Source: UBA2396 sp038042175
GTDB lineage: Bacteria; Planctomycetota; Phycisphaerae; Phycisphaerales; UBA1924
Length of the DNA: 64,000 nucleotides
Direction: 5' to 3'
Assembly: GCA_964358855.1 (NCBI GenBank)
Contig: CAYHQQ010000007.1
Span: 1-64,000 of the forward strand
Part shown: positions 18,474 through 27,308 of the stretch, one piece after another
Position numbering within the stretch: the first letter of the stretch is position 1
How the letters are laid out: the number at the start of each line of letters is the position of its first letter
Notes under the pieces: generated by a model
Database searches by the model: none
The model's input: the letters and a program-made list of their open reading frames with translations, nothing else
Told to the model about the DNA's origin: nothing
Position numbers and translations under genes: made by a program

Positions 18474-19628
18474 ATGAGCATTCTGACAACTCTCGCGGGG
18501 GCACTCAAGGTCTACACCGTTCCGCTCATCGCGATCGCGGGCGTGGGGATGGCCGCCGTGACAGTGATCAAGACCGCGCGGCCCAAGGAGGTTCCCCCTC
18601 TGGTGGTCGAGCCCGCCAGAACGCCGTTCACCTCGGCGGTCGCGGGCTCGGGCGTGATCGAGACCAACACGCAGAACATCCTCGTGGGCACCAGCGTCGC
18701 GGGAGTCGTGAAGCAAGTCGCAGTCAAGGCCGGCGACATGGTCAAAGTCGGCGACCCGCTCTTTGCGATCGACGCCCGCGAGGTGCAGGCCCTGCTCGTC
18801 CAGCGTGAGTCGATGGTGGCGGTGAAGCAAGCGCTCGTCGAGGTCGCCGCCCGAAAGCTCGACCAGCTCAAGGCCTATCCGCGCCCTGAGACCGTCCCGC
18901 CCGCCCAGGCCAAGGTCGCCGAGATCAAGTCGCAGCTCGCCGACGCGACCGACCAGCTGCGCAAGTACGAGGCGATCACCGACAAGCGAGCAGTTTCCGA
19001 CGACATGGTGGCCCAGAAACGCTTCGCCGTCGCGACCTGGCAGACCAGGCTTGCCGCCGCCGAGGCCGATCTCGCTCTGACCAAGGCCGGCACATTCGCC
19101 CCCGAGATCGCCGCCGCCGAGGCCCAGGTTTCTTCGGCCAGGGCCGATCTTGCCGCGGCCCGGGCCGACGCCGACGCCGTCCGCGTGGAGCTCGACCGCC
19201 GGATCGTGCGTTCATCGATCGACGGGCGGGTGCTGCAGGTCAACGCCAAGCCGGGCGAGTACGCCTCGGCCGGAACGACCTCGACGCCGCTGATCGTGAT
19301 GGGCGGGGTCGACCCGCTCTACGTGCGCGTCGATGTCGATGAGAACGAGGCGTGGCGCGTGCGGTCGGGAAGCCACGCGGTAGCGTTCCTGCGGGGCAAC
19401 ACAAGGTTCAGGGCCGACCTGACGTTCGTCCGATTCGAGCCGCTTGTGGTGCCCAAGAAGTCGCTGACGGGTGAGAGTTCCGAGCGTGTGGACACACGGG
19501 TGCTCCAACTGCTCTTCGCGCTCGCCAAGCCCGAGTTTCCCGTGTTCGTCGGGCAACAAGTCGATGTCTACATTGAGGCTCCCACGCGAGAGAGCGCGGC
19601 GGAGCCAAACCCTTCCCCAAAGCCCTGA
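18474..19628 (+). CDS. HlyD-type periplasmic adaptor (membrane fusion protein)
   Basis: A 384-residue adaptor anchored by one N-terminal span (VYTVPLIAIAGVGMAAVTVI). The biotinyl/lipoyl halves flank an alpha-helical hairpin (AKVAEIKSQLADATDQLRKYE and an Ala-rich coiled coil around residues 195-235). The second lipoyl half and beta-barrel segment read RIVRSSIDGRVLQVNAKPGE and VDPLYVRVDVDENEAWRV. The tail is Pro-rich. It bridges the FtsX-type permease to the NodT-like channel encoded next. The ATG is 42 bases after the ATPase stop. Confidence 0.92.
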   Translation: MSILTTLAGALKVYTVPLIAIAGVGMAAVTVIKTARPKEVPPLVVEPARTPFTSAVAGSGVIETNTQNILVGTSVAGVVKQVAVKAGDMVKVGDPLFAIDAREVQALLVQRESMVAVKQALVEVAARKLDQLKAYPRPETVPPAQAKVAEIKSQLADATDQLRKYEAITDKRAVSDDMVAQKRFAVATWQTRLAAAEADLALTKAGTFAPEIAAAEAQVSSARADLAAARADADAVRVELDRRIVRSSIDGRVLQVNAKPGEYASAGTTSTPLIVMGGVDPLYVRVDVDENEAWRVRSGSHAVAFLRGNTRFRADLTFVRFEPLVVPKKSLTGESSERVDTRVLQLLFALAKPEFPVFVGQQVDVYIEAPTRESAAEPNPSPKP

Positions 19629-19715
19629 GCGGGCCGAGCCCCGACCGGGGCGTGCAAGAAATCCAATCAAGAGTCCAGTGATCGTAGAACGCCGAGTGAA
19701 AAGCCGGAGCATCAC

Positions 19716-21233
19716 GTGCCAACCAGAAAGACCTCCATCATCCGTTCGCTCAGCCCCGTCGTCGTCCCCTCGCTGCTCACGCTGATCGCGGGCTGCACCG
19801 TGGGCCCCGACTATGTGGCGCCCAAGTTCGACGCGCCCGCCGCCTTCGCGGGCCTGTCGGCGACCGGCACCCCCAACGCGACCATCACCACCGCCGCGGC
19901 CGAGACCGCCGATGCTGCCCTGTGGTGGACTCGCCTGGGCGACGCCAAGCTCGCCGCCCTCATCGAGAAAGCCCTCGACGCCAACCACGATGTCCGCCTC
20001 GCCGTCGCAAGGCTCGACGAGGTTCGAGCTCTCTACGGCGTCGCCAAGGCCGACCAGTGGCCGCAGGTGAACGCCTCGGCCGATGCCTCCCGCTACAAGA
20101 ACAGCGAGAAGCTGGGCGGGCCCATCTTCCTCGACGGCGAGCGCTCTCGCTTCGAAGTGGGCCTCAACGCATCGTGGGAGCTCGATTTCTTCGGGCGAGT
20201 CCGGCGAGGCGTTGAGGCGGCTCAGGCCGACCTCGACGCGGGGGTCGAAGGCATCCGTGACGCTCGCGTGCTGGTGGCCTCCGAAGTGGCCCTGGCGTAC
20301 ACCGACCTGCGCGGAGCCCAGGCAAGGCTGGCGGTGGCCCAGCGCGCAGTGTCGACGAGAAACGACTCGCTGGGACTCGCCAAGGCGCTCCTCAAGGCGG
20401 GACTCTCCTCGGAATTCGACGTGGCACAGGCCGAGGGCGAGCTCGCGTCACGCCGGGCATCGGTGCCGGCGTTCGAGGCCCAGATCGCTCAGGCCTGCCA
20501 CCGCGTCGCCCTGCTGCTGGGTCAGCCCGCATCGGCGCTCTACCCCGAACTGCTCGAACCATCACCGATCCCGACCGCCTCGGGCGTCGTCGCGGTGGGC
20601 ACCCCCTCCGAACTCCTCCGCCGCCGCCCCGATATCCGGCGTGCCGAACGCCAGATCGCCGCGGCCAACGCCCGCATCGGTGTCGCGACGGGCGAGCTCT
20701 ACCCCAAGTTCTCGCTCCTGGGCTCGTTCTCGCTCCAGGCGTCGAACCCCGATGAACTCTTCGACCTCAACAGCCGCGCGTACTCGTTCGGCCCGTCGGC
20801 GTCGTGGTCGGTCTTCAACGCCGGGCGCGTGCGATCCAACATCGACGCGGCCGACGCCCGCACGCACCAGGCGCTCTTGACCTACGAGAGAACCGTCCTC
20901 GGGGCGATCCGGGACGCCGAGGACAGCCTGATCTCGCTGATCAAGGAGCAGTCACGCCTGGTCTCGCTCAAGGAGGCGGTCGTCGCCGATCAACGGGCCG
21001 TAGACCTGGCGACATCGCTGTTCAAGAGCGGACTCTCGGGCCTTTCGCCGGTGCTCGACAACCAGCGCCGGCAGTACGACGCGGAGGATCAGGTGGTCCT
21101 GAGCGAGCTGGCCGTCGCGCAGAGTCTGATCCGTGTGTACAAGTCGCTCGGCGGCGGCTGGCAGACGACGCGTCCGGAGACGAGCGATACCGCGCCCGCC
21201 GCGAGCGAGCCCACGACCTCGCCCACGCCATAA
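19716..21233 (+). CDS. NodT-family outer-membrane efflux channel lipoprotein
   Basis: A 505-residue TolC-like protein. It begins at GTG 19716 with GGAG 6 bases before it, and has a lipobox LIAGC at about residue 23-27, followed by the family signature TVGPDYVAPKF. Two OEP repeats are visible: AALIEKALDANHDVRLAVARL with the first coiled-coil half, and SELLRRRPDIRRAERQIAAANARIGVA for the second. ELYPKFSLLGSF is the usual strand motif. It completes a tripartite exporter with the preceding three genes. The substrate is unknown; drugs, lipids or siderophores are all possible. Confidence 0.93.
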   Translation: MPTRKTSIIRSLSPVVVPSLLTLIAGCTVGPDYVAPKFDAPAAFAGLSATGTPNATITTAAAETADAALWWTRLGDAKLAALIEKALDANHDVRLAVARLDEVRALYGVAKADQWPQVNASADASRYKNSEKLGGPIFLDGERSRFEVGLNASWELDFFGRVRRGVEAAQADLDAGVEGIRDARVLVASEVALAYTDLRGAQARLAVAQRAVSTRNDSLGLAKALLKAGLSSEFDVAQAEGELASRRASVPAFEAQIAQACHRVALLLGQPASALYPELLEPSPIPTASGVVAVGTPSELLRRRPDIRRAERQIAAANARIGVATGELYPKFSLLGSFSLQASNPDELFDLNSRAYSFGPSASWSVFNAGRVRSNIDAADARTHQALLTYERTVLGAIRDAEDSLISLIKEQSRLVSLKEAVVADQRAVDLATSLFKSGLSGLSPVLDNQRRQYDAEDQVVLSELAVAQSLIRVYKSLGGGWQTTRPETSDTAPAASEPTTSPTP

Positions 21234-21472
21234 GTCGACATCGTCCGGCACGGACATTCCCGCCGCCACTGCGAGCCCGGCCCTCCGGATTGGGGTGCCC
21301 TTTGGGCATTCTGCGTCGACCGCGTTGGACCCTGGGGAGAGAGCCCACCCCCAGGCCCCGCCACCGGAATTCCGCGAGCGGACCGCGTCCCGGGCATTCT
21401 GAACACCCACTTGCAATCGGACCGGTTTTGTGGGAGCATGTCGGACCCTCTCCCACCTTCAAGGAGTTTCCG

Positions 21473-22816
21473 ATGTCCATGCTTTCACGCCGTCATTTCC
21501 TGCAAGCGTCCGCCGGCGTCGCCGCCGCCGCCAGTCTTCCCGCGTTGTCGTGGGGTCGGATGGGTGGCTCGGCCGATCGGCTCAATATCGCGGTGATCGG
21601 AACCGGGGGCCAGGGGCGCTTCCACGTCGGGCACCTCGCCCGGATGGGCAAGGCCGAGAACGTCAAGATCGCGATGATCTGCGACGTGTACAAGCGCAAC
21701 CAGAAACGTGCCCAGGAGGTCCTCTCCAAGGTCGACAAGGACGCCGTCCTCGACGACAAAGACTGCGTGATCGAGTACGAGAAGGTGCTCGACAACAAAG
21801 AAATCAACGCCATCGTGATCGCGACACCCGACCACTGGCACACCAAGATCGCCATCGAGGCGATGCAGGCGGGCAAGGACGTGTACGTCGAGAAGCCGCT
21901 CTCCCACACGATCGAGCAGGCGATTCAGTGCCGCGACGCGGTTCGCAAGACGGGACGGATCCTGCAGGTAGGCCCGCAGCGAACCAGCGAGAACAAATGG
22001 TGGAAGGCCGGCGAGGCGATCAAGGCCGGGCGCATCGGCCCGGTCGTGTGGTCGCAAGGCTCCTACTGCCGCAACAGCCGCGAGGGACAGTTCAACTGGA
22101 CCATCGACACCGACGCAGGCCCGCAGAATGCGCCCACCGCCGACGGCTACATCGACTGGGACCGCTGGCTGGGGCACAAGCACGGCCTGGCGGAGAAAAT
22201 CCCCTACAACGACGAGCACTTCTTCCGATTCCGCAAGTTCTACGCGTACAACGGCGGCGTCGCAACCGATCTCATGTACCACTGGCTCAGCCCGCTGCTC
22301 CTGGCGATCCACGGGCCCAACGGCGCCTACCCCCGCCGCGTCATGGCCGGCGGCGGTCAGTACATCGAAAAACCCGCGCCCCACAACGCCCGCGACATCG
22401 CCGACACCATGCTCCTCACCGCCGACTATGACACGCACAGCGTCTTCCTCTCCAGCGTCATGGTCAACGACGTGGGCGTGCCCGAGATGATCCGCGGCCA
22501 GAAGGGACAGATGGAACCCGACGCCAAGGGCTGGCGCGTCAACCAGCAGGAAACCTGGAAGGACGACTTCCGCAAGGTCAACGCCGACATGCTCAAGCCC
22601 GACCAGAAGGGCTTCGTGCTCGACTGCGGCGGCGAAAAGGACGGGCGCGACCACTCGCAAAACTGGCTCGACGCCGTCCGCGGCAAAGCCAAGCCCAACT
22701 GCAACGTCGAGCTCGGCTGCGCGGTCATGGTCGCCATCAAGATGGGCGTCGAGTCCTATCGCCAGAGCAAGATGTTCACCTGGGATTCCAAGGCCGAGAA
22801 GGCCGTGGCGACGTGA
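21473..22816 (+). CDS. Tat-exported Gfo/Idh/MocA-family oxidoreductase
   Basis: A 447-residue NAD(P)-dependent sugar oxidoreductase. ATG 21473 is preceded by AAGGAG with 6-base spacing. The N-terminus SRRHFLQASAGVAAAASLPAL is a twin-arginine signal, as in many planctomycete members. The Rossmann motif is VIGTGGQGRFHVG, the family EKP motif is YVEKPLSHT, and IVIATPDHWHTKIA precedes it. Members often oxidise or remodel sugars with tightly bound NAD(P). Its stop overlaps the start of a sugar-binding protein gene by GTGA, so it is probably linked to the carbohydrate taken up by the following ABC importer. The 21234-21472 gap before it shows no gene. Confidence 0.92.
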   Translation: MSMLSRRHFLQASAGVAAAASLPALSWGRMGGSADRLNIAVIGTGGQGRFHVGHLARMGKAENVKIAMICDVYKRNQKRAQEVLSKVDKDAVLDDKDCVIEYEKVLDNKEINAIVIATPDHWHTKIAIEAMQAGKDVYVEKPLSHTIEQAIQCRDAVRKTGRILQVGPQRTSENKWWKAGEAIKAGRIGPVVWSQGSYCRNSREGQFNWTIDTDAGPQNAPTADGYIDWDRWLGHKHGLAEKIPYNDEHFFRFRKFYAYNGGVATDLMYHWLSPLLLAIHGPNGAYPRRVMAGGGQYIEKPAPHNARDIADTMLLTADYDTHSVFLSSVMVNDVGVPEMIRGQKGQMEPDAKGWRVNQQETWKDDFRKVNADMLKPDQKGFVLDCGGEKDGRDHSQNWLDAVRGKAKPNCNVELGCAVMVAIKMGVESYRQSKMFTWDSKAEKAVAT

Positions 22817-24204
22817 TTGGTGGCACTGCACCCCAGAGCAGTGCATCGGACGCCCAAGGAGTAGCGATCGACACGGACGTCTCCAGACGAAGCGCTCTGA
22901 CCCTGCTCGCCGCGGGCGCAGCCGGGTGGGCCCTGTGGCCCTACGCCCCCCGCAGCCGTCGCGACATTCCCAAAGGCCGCAAGGTCGTCACCTACTGGGA
23001 AAAGTGGACCGGCCCCGAGGGCGACGCCATCCAACAGGTCGTCGACGACTTCAACGCCTCGCAGTCACGACTGTGGGTCCACCGCGTCCCTGTCAACGAT
23101 CAGGACAGCAAGGCCCTGGTCGCCATCGGCGGCGGCGATCCGCCCGACATCGCCGGCCTCTACAGCTACAGCGTCCCGCAGTACGCCGAGACCGGCGCCG
23201 CCATCCCCCTCGCCGACCTTGGCCTCAAACCCGACCCCTCCGCCTACGCCCCCGGCGTCTGGCAGATGCTCACGCACCAGGGCCGCCAGTGGGCGGGCGT
23301 CAACACGTGCTACACCATCGCCCTCTACTACAACCGCTCCCACTTTCGCGAAGCCGGCCTCGATCCCGACAAACCCCCGCGAACCATCGATGAGTTCAAC
23401 GACGCCGCCCAGCGCCTCACGATCAAAGGCCCCGCCGGCGAGATCACACGTGCCGGCTTCGTGCACACGCTCCCGTGGTGGTGGCCTTATATGTGGCCAT
23501 CGCTCTTCGGCGCGGACCTCTACGACTCCGCCACCAACCGCTCCCTCTTCGACTCCCCCGCCTGCGTCCGCGCCTTCGAGTGGATCGGCTCCTGGCCCAC
23601 GCGCATGGGTCGCGAAGCTCTCGCCACCTACATCTCCGCCTTCGGCCGCTCGTTCAACGGTGCCGAGGACCCATTCCTCACCGGTCGCGTCTCCATGGTC
23701 GCCACCGGCCCTTGGATCGCCAACTTCGCCCGCACCTACGCCCCCACACTCGACTACGCCGCCGTCGCAGTCCCCGTCTCAAGCGAGATCTTCGACGCTG
23801 CCAGACCCATCGGCCTCCTCGAATGTGACGTCCTCATGATCCCCCGCGGCTCTCCAAATCCCGAAGCCGCCATGGAGTTCCTCCTCTACACCCAGCAGCC
23901 CCGCGTGCAGGAACAGCTCGCCACCGCCCACTGTAAAAGCTCGCCGATGACCGCCGTCAGCCCCGCATTCATGTCGAGCCACCCCAACCGCGCCGTCGCC
24001 GTGCACGACCAGATCGCCAAGAGTTCCCGCGCCGTCGTCCTCCCCCGCTGCCGCTCGTGGAAGCAGTACGCGATCCTCACCCAGCGCGCCTTCGACAACG
24101 TCTGGCTCGGCGCGAACGCCAAAGCCGAACTCACGGCCGTCAACTCCCGCGTCCAATCCCTCCTCGACCGCGAGGCCGACCTCCGCCAAAGGCGAGGAGC
24201 GTGA
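22813..24204 (+). CDS. ABC sugar transporter substrate-binding protein
   Basis: A 463-residue family-1 extracellular solute-binding protein. The start taken is GTG 22813, overlapping the previous stop. Residues about 24-50 (SRRSALTLLAAGAAGWALWPY) form a Tat-like signal. The mature part has the usual features: VTYWEKWTGPEGDAIQQVVDDFN at its beginning, GGGDPPDIAGLYSYSVPQYA, LYYNRSHFREAGLDPDKPP, and FLTGRVSMVATGPWIANF. The first 20 codons run through a GTGGCACTGC...GCAGTGC hairpin resembling the repeat at 25938-26084, so the true start may be further in. Two permeases follow. Confidence 0.9.
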   Translation: MIGGTAPQSSASDAQGVAIDTDVSRRSALTLLAAGAAGWALWPYAPRSRRDIPKGRKVVTYWEKWTGPEGDAIQQVVDDFNASQSRLWVHRVPVNDQDSKALVAIGGGDPPDIAGLYSYSVPQYAETGAAIPLADLGLKPDPSAYAPGVWQMLTHQGRQWAGVNTCYTIALYYNRSHFREAGLDPDKPPRTIDEFNDAAQRLTIKGPAGEITRAGFVHTLPWWWPYMWPSLFGADLYDSATNRSLFDSPACVRAFEWIGSWPTRMGREALATYISAFGRSFNGAEDPFLTGRVSMVATGPWIANFARTYAPTLDYAAVAVPVSSEIFDAARPIGLLECDVLMIPRGSPNPEAAMEFLLYTQQPRVQEQLATAHCKSSPMTAVSPAFMSSHPNRAVAVHDQIAKSSRAVVLPRCRSWKQYAILTQRAFDNVWLGANAKAELTAVNSRVQSLLDREADLRQRRGA

Positions 24205-25085
24205 TGGCGACCGCCCGCCTCCACCCCACCCTCCGCGGCCTCACCTGGGTCAGCCCCTGGCTCCTGGGCTTTGGCCTTTTCATGCTCCTCCCCATCACCC
24301 TCTCCGCCTGGTACAGCCTCACCGACTACTCCCTCCTGGACCGCCCCATCTACGTCGGCCTCGAAAACTACCGCGAGCTTCTCCACGACTCCGTCGCCCA
24401 CGCCGCCCTCAAAAACTCCGCCATCTTCACCCTCGCCACCGTCGGCGTCGGCACCCTCCTTTCCCTCGCCCTCGCCCTGCTCCTGGAACAGAGACTCCCA
24501 GGCTCCGAATTCGTCCGCGCGATCGTCTTTCTCCCCACCCTCGTCCCCGTCATCGCCGCCGCGTTGCTCTGGATGTGGGCCCTCAACACCGAGACCGGCA
24601 GCGTCAACACCATCCTGCGAACGCTCCACCTCCCCACACCCGACTGGCTCGGCACACCCACGGGCGCCATGGCCTCGATCGTGCTCGTCTCGCTCTGGGG
24701 CATCGGCACGTTTGTCGTCACCTACGCCGCCGCCATCCGCGGCGTGCCCGTGTCGCTCTACGAGGCCGCGTGCATCGACGGCGCCGGCCCCTTTCGCCGC
24801 CTCACCACCATCACCCTGCCCATCATCTCCCCCACCATCGCCTTCAACCTCGTCATGTCGATCATCTGGTCGCTCCAGGCCTTCGCCGTCCCTCTGGTCA
24901 TGACCCGCGGCGGCCCCGCCAACGCCACCACCACCTTCGCCCTCTACGTCTACCAGAACGCCTTCGTCTTCGGCCGCATGGGGTACGCGTGCGCCCTGGC
25001 GTGGGTGCAGTTCCTCTTCACCCTCGTGCTCGTCGCCGGCGTCCTCTGGGCGTCGCGCAGGGCCGTCTACCACCGGGGGGCGTGA
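24204..25085 (+). CDS. ABC sugar transporter permease (MalF/UgpA-like)
   Basis: A 293-residue permease with six predicted spans and the EAA loop YEAACIDGAGPFRRLTTITLPIISP that contacts the ATPase. It starts WVSPWLLGFGLFMLLPITLSAWYSLTDYSLL, typical of the CUT1 sugar-importer family. Its ATG shares bases with the previous stop (TGATG), with GAGGAG upstream, so translation is coupled. It pairs with the next permease. Confidence 0.93.
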   Translation: MATARLHPTLRGLTWVSPWLLGFGLFMLLPITLSAWYSLTDYSLLDRPIYVGLENYRELLHDSVAHAALKNSAIFTLATVGVGTLLSLALALLLEQRLPGSEFVRAIVFLPTLVPVIAAALLWMWALNTETGSVNTILRTLHLPTPDWLGTPTGAMASIVLVSLWGIGTFVVTYAAAIRGVPVSLYEAACIDGAGPFRRLTTITLPIISPTIAFNLVMSIIWSLQAFAVPLVMTRGGPANATTTFALYVYQNAFVFGRMGYACALAWVQFLFTLVLVAGVLWASRRAVYHRGA

Positions 25086-25087
25086 TC

Positions 25088-25936
25088 ATGAACCGCTCCT
25101 CGATCGCTCGCAAACTCCTTCTCGCTGCCCTGCTGCTCCTCGTGCTCGCGGCCTTCGCAATGCCGCTCTTCTCCATGCTCCTCACCGCCATGCGCGAAGC
25201 CAAAAGCGTCGGCAAGCCGCTCCTGGAGCCAGGCCATGTCCCTTCCGCCGCCCAGCTCGGTGCCAACGTCAAGGAAGTCTGGACCGGCCGTGCCGCCGAC
25301 TTCCCCCTCTTCCTCCACAACTCCCTCTTCGTCGCCGGCCTTAGCGTCCTGGGCATGGTCGTCTCCAGCTCCATCGTCGCCTACGGCTTCTCCCGCCTCC
25401 GCTGGCGAGGCCGCGACGCCCTCTTCATCCTCGTCCTGGCAACGCTCATGATCCCCTTCCCGATCCTCATGGCCCCGCTCTACCTCGTCTTCAAACAGCT
25501 CGGCTGGATCGGCACCTTCCTCCCCCTCTGGGTCCCCGCATGGTTCGGCGGCACCTTCAGCATCTTCCTGCTCCGCCAATTCTTCCTCTCGATCCCCCGC
25601 GAGCTCGACGACGCCGCGCGCATCGACGGCTGCTCGGAATTCGGCGTCTTCACCCGCATCATCCTTCCCATCGCCGCCCCCGCCATCGCCGTCGTCGCCC
25701 TCCTCCAATTCGTCGCCAGCTGGAACGACTTCCTCGCTCCGCTCCTCTTCCTCAACCACGAGGAAACCTACACCCTGGCCCTGGGCCTCCACATGTACCA
25801 GTCCCAGCACGGCGGCACGCCGTGGAACCTCGTCATGACCGCCGCCCTGCTCATCATCCTCCCCGTCGTTTTCGTGTTCATCCTCGCCCAGCGGGCGATC
25901 ATCGGAAGCGTGGCGACCCAGGGGCTCAACGAATGA
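25088..25936 (+). CDS. ABC sugar transporter permease (MalG/UgpE-like)
   Basis: A 282-residue second permease of the importer. It has six spans, the EAA loop ELDDAARIDGCSEFGVFTRIILPIAAPA, and the ending LAQRAIIGSVATQGLNE, whose V-x-G-x-N-E form is common in MalG-like proteins. GTG 25082 is an alternative start. There is no MalK/MsmX-type ATPase next to it, so the importer must borrow a shared ATPase encoded elsewhere. A hairpin-rich repeat region follows directly and may act as the operon end. Confidence 0.93.
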   Translation: MNRSSIARKLLLAALLLLVLAAFAMPLFSMLLTAMREAKSVGKPLLEPGHVPSAAQLGANVKEVWTGRAADFPLFLHNSLFVAGLSVLGMVVSSSIVAYGFSRLRWRGRDALFILVLATLMIPFPILMAPLYLVFKQLGWIGTFLPLWVPAWFGGTFSIFLLRQFFLSIPRELDDAARIDGCSEFGVFTRIILPIAAPAIAVVALLQFVASWNDFLAPLLFLNHEETYTLALGLHMYQSQHGGTPWNLVMTAALLIILPVVFVFILAQRAIIGSVATQGLNE

Positions 25937-25937
25937 C

Positions 25938-26084
25938 GTGGCACCGCCCTTCCGGGCGGTGTGCCTTTGCCTTCACTTCCGACTCCGCCTTCAACCTCCG
26001 CCTTCCGCCTTCCGCCTTTTCGTGGCACCGGGCTTCTGCCCGGTGTTCAGCGGCCTTCAACACCGCCCAGAAGGGCGGTGCCAC
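25938..26084. repeat. GTGGCAC hairpin repeats with low-complexity CCTTCCG tract
   Basis: The element at 25938-25965 has arms ACCGCCC/GGGCGGT. A larger inverted repeat has arms 26022-26047 and 26059-26084 (26 bp, two mismatches), each arm itself folding. Between them, 25966-26021 is a (CCTTCCG)-rich tract like those at 28482-28535 and 28983-29050. Both GTGGCAC ends point outward. Confidence 0.85.
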
Positions 26085-26127
26085 GTGATGCCTCTTGCCT
26101 CATTGCCTTCTTCTACACTACCTTCCC

Positions 26128-27045
26128 ATGCCCCCCACTCCCAAGCCCTCCACCGTCAAAGTCGCCCTCACTCAGATGGCCTGCGTCGAATCGACGGACG
26201 CCAACCGCGCCCACCAGCTCAAGCTCCTGGAGAAGGCCGCCAAACAAGGCGGGCAGATCCTCTGCACCCAGGAGATGTTCGCCAGCCAGTACTTCTGCCA
26301 GGTCGAGGACCACCGCTTCTTCGCCCTCGCCGAAACCATCCCAGGCCCCAGCACCGACGCCTTCTGCAAACTCGCGAAACGGCACGGCGTCGTCATCATC
26401 GCCTCCCTCTTCGAAAAGCGCGCCAGCGGCCTCTACCACAACACCGCCGCCATCATCGACGCCGACGGCTCGCTCCTTGGCGTCTACCGCAAAATGCACA
26501 TCCCCGACGACCCCCTCTACTACGAAAAGTTCTACTTCACCCCCGGCGACACCGGCTTCAAAACCTGGCAGACCCGCTTCGCCAAAATCGGCGTCCTCAT
26601 CTGCTGGGACCAGTGGTTCCCCGAAGGCGCCCGCCTCACCGCCATGGGCGGCGCCGAAATCCTCTTCTACCCCACCGCCATCGGCTGGCACCCCACCGAA
26701 AAAGCCGAATACGGCAAAGCCCAACACGAAAGCTGGGAGATCATGCAACGCTCCCACGCCATCGCCAACGGCTGCTACGTCTGTGCCCCAAACCGAATCG
26801 GCCACGAGTTCGTCAACGGAACCAACGGCAAACCCGTGAGCAAAGACGGCATCCAGTTCTGGGGCCAGAGCTTTGTGTCCGCGCCTAACGGTCAACTCGT
26901 CGCCAAGGCCAGCGTCGACAAAGAAGAGATTCTCATGACCGACTGCGACCTCGCCAAAGTCGAGTTCTCGCGAACCCACTGGCCCTTCCTTCGCGATCGA
27001 CGTATCGACGCGTACTCCGACATGACCAAGCGCTTTCTCACCTGA
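26128..27045 (+). CDS. aguB: N-carbamoylputrescine amidase
   Basis: A 305-residue carbon-nitrogen hydrolase that turns N-carbamoylputrescine into putrescine, CO2 and ammonia. The nitrilase-fold catalytic triad is visible: Glu49 (TQEMFASQYFCQ), Lys122 (YRKMHIPDD) and Cys159 (LICWDQWFPE). The WDQWFPEGARL and QSFVSAPNG segments are typical of the AguB branch. The start is ATG 26128 (MPPTPKPSTVKVALTQ). The next gene encodes the preceding enzyme of the same pathway, which supports the specific assignment. Confidence 0.94.
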   Translation: MPPTPKPSTVKVALTQMACVESTDANRAHQLKLLEKAAKQGGQILCTQEMFASQYFCQVEDHRFFALAETIPGPSTDAFCKLAKRHGVVIIASLFEKRASGLYHNTAAIIDADGSLLGVYRKMHIPDDPLYYEKFYFTPGDTGFKTWQTRFAKIGVLICWDQWFPEGARLTAMGGAEILFYPTAIGWHPTEKAEYGKAQHESWEIMQRSHAIANGCYVCAPNRIGHEFVNGTNGKPVSKDGIQFWGQSFVSAPNGQLVAKASVDKEEILMTDCDLAKVEFSRTHWPFLRDRRIDAYSDMTKRFLT

Positions 27046-27052
27046 AGTCATT

Positions 27053-27308
27053 TCACCACAGAGGGCACAGAGAGCACAGAGGGATGCGGAGTTGGATTCT
27101 GAATTGGATCTGATCGCGCCTCCTCGTGTTCTCGCCCTGTGATCTCTGTGCTCTCCGTGATTTAATTGCCTTAATGCCTTGAACCTTGTCTCCCCCTCTG
27201 CGTCTCTCTGCGTCCTCTGCGCTCTCTGCGTTAAAACTGCCTCTCTGTCTTTCTGCCTTGAACACTGTCTCTATCCCTGTGCCCTCTGTACTCTCTGTGG
27301 TTCAATTC
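27053..27308. repeat. CACAGAG/CTCTGTG inverted-repeat element and following tract
   Basis: 27053-27160 forms an imperfect inverted repeat: left arm CACAGAGGGCACAGAGAGCAC, right arm GTGCTCTCCGTG-type, around a core with TTGGATTCTGAATTGGATC. It is followed to 27308 by further CTCTGCG/CTCTGTG units in the right-arm orientation. The stretch contains no gene; aguA begins right at its edge. The same family occurs at 34484, 35043, 49899 and 58697. Confidence 0.8.
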
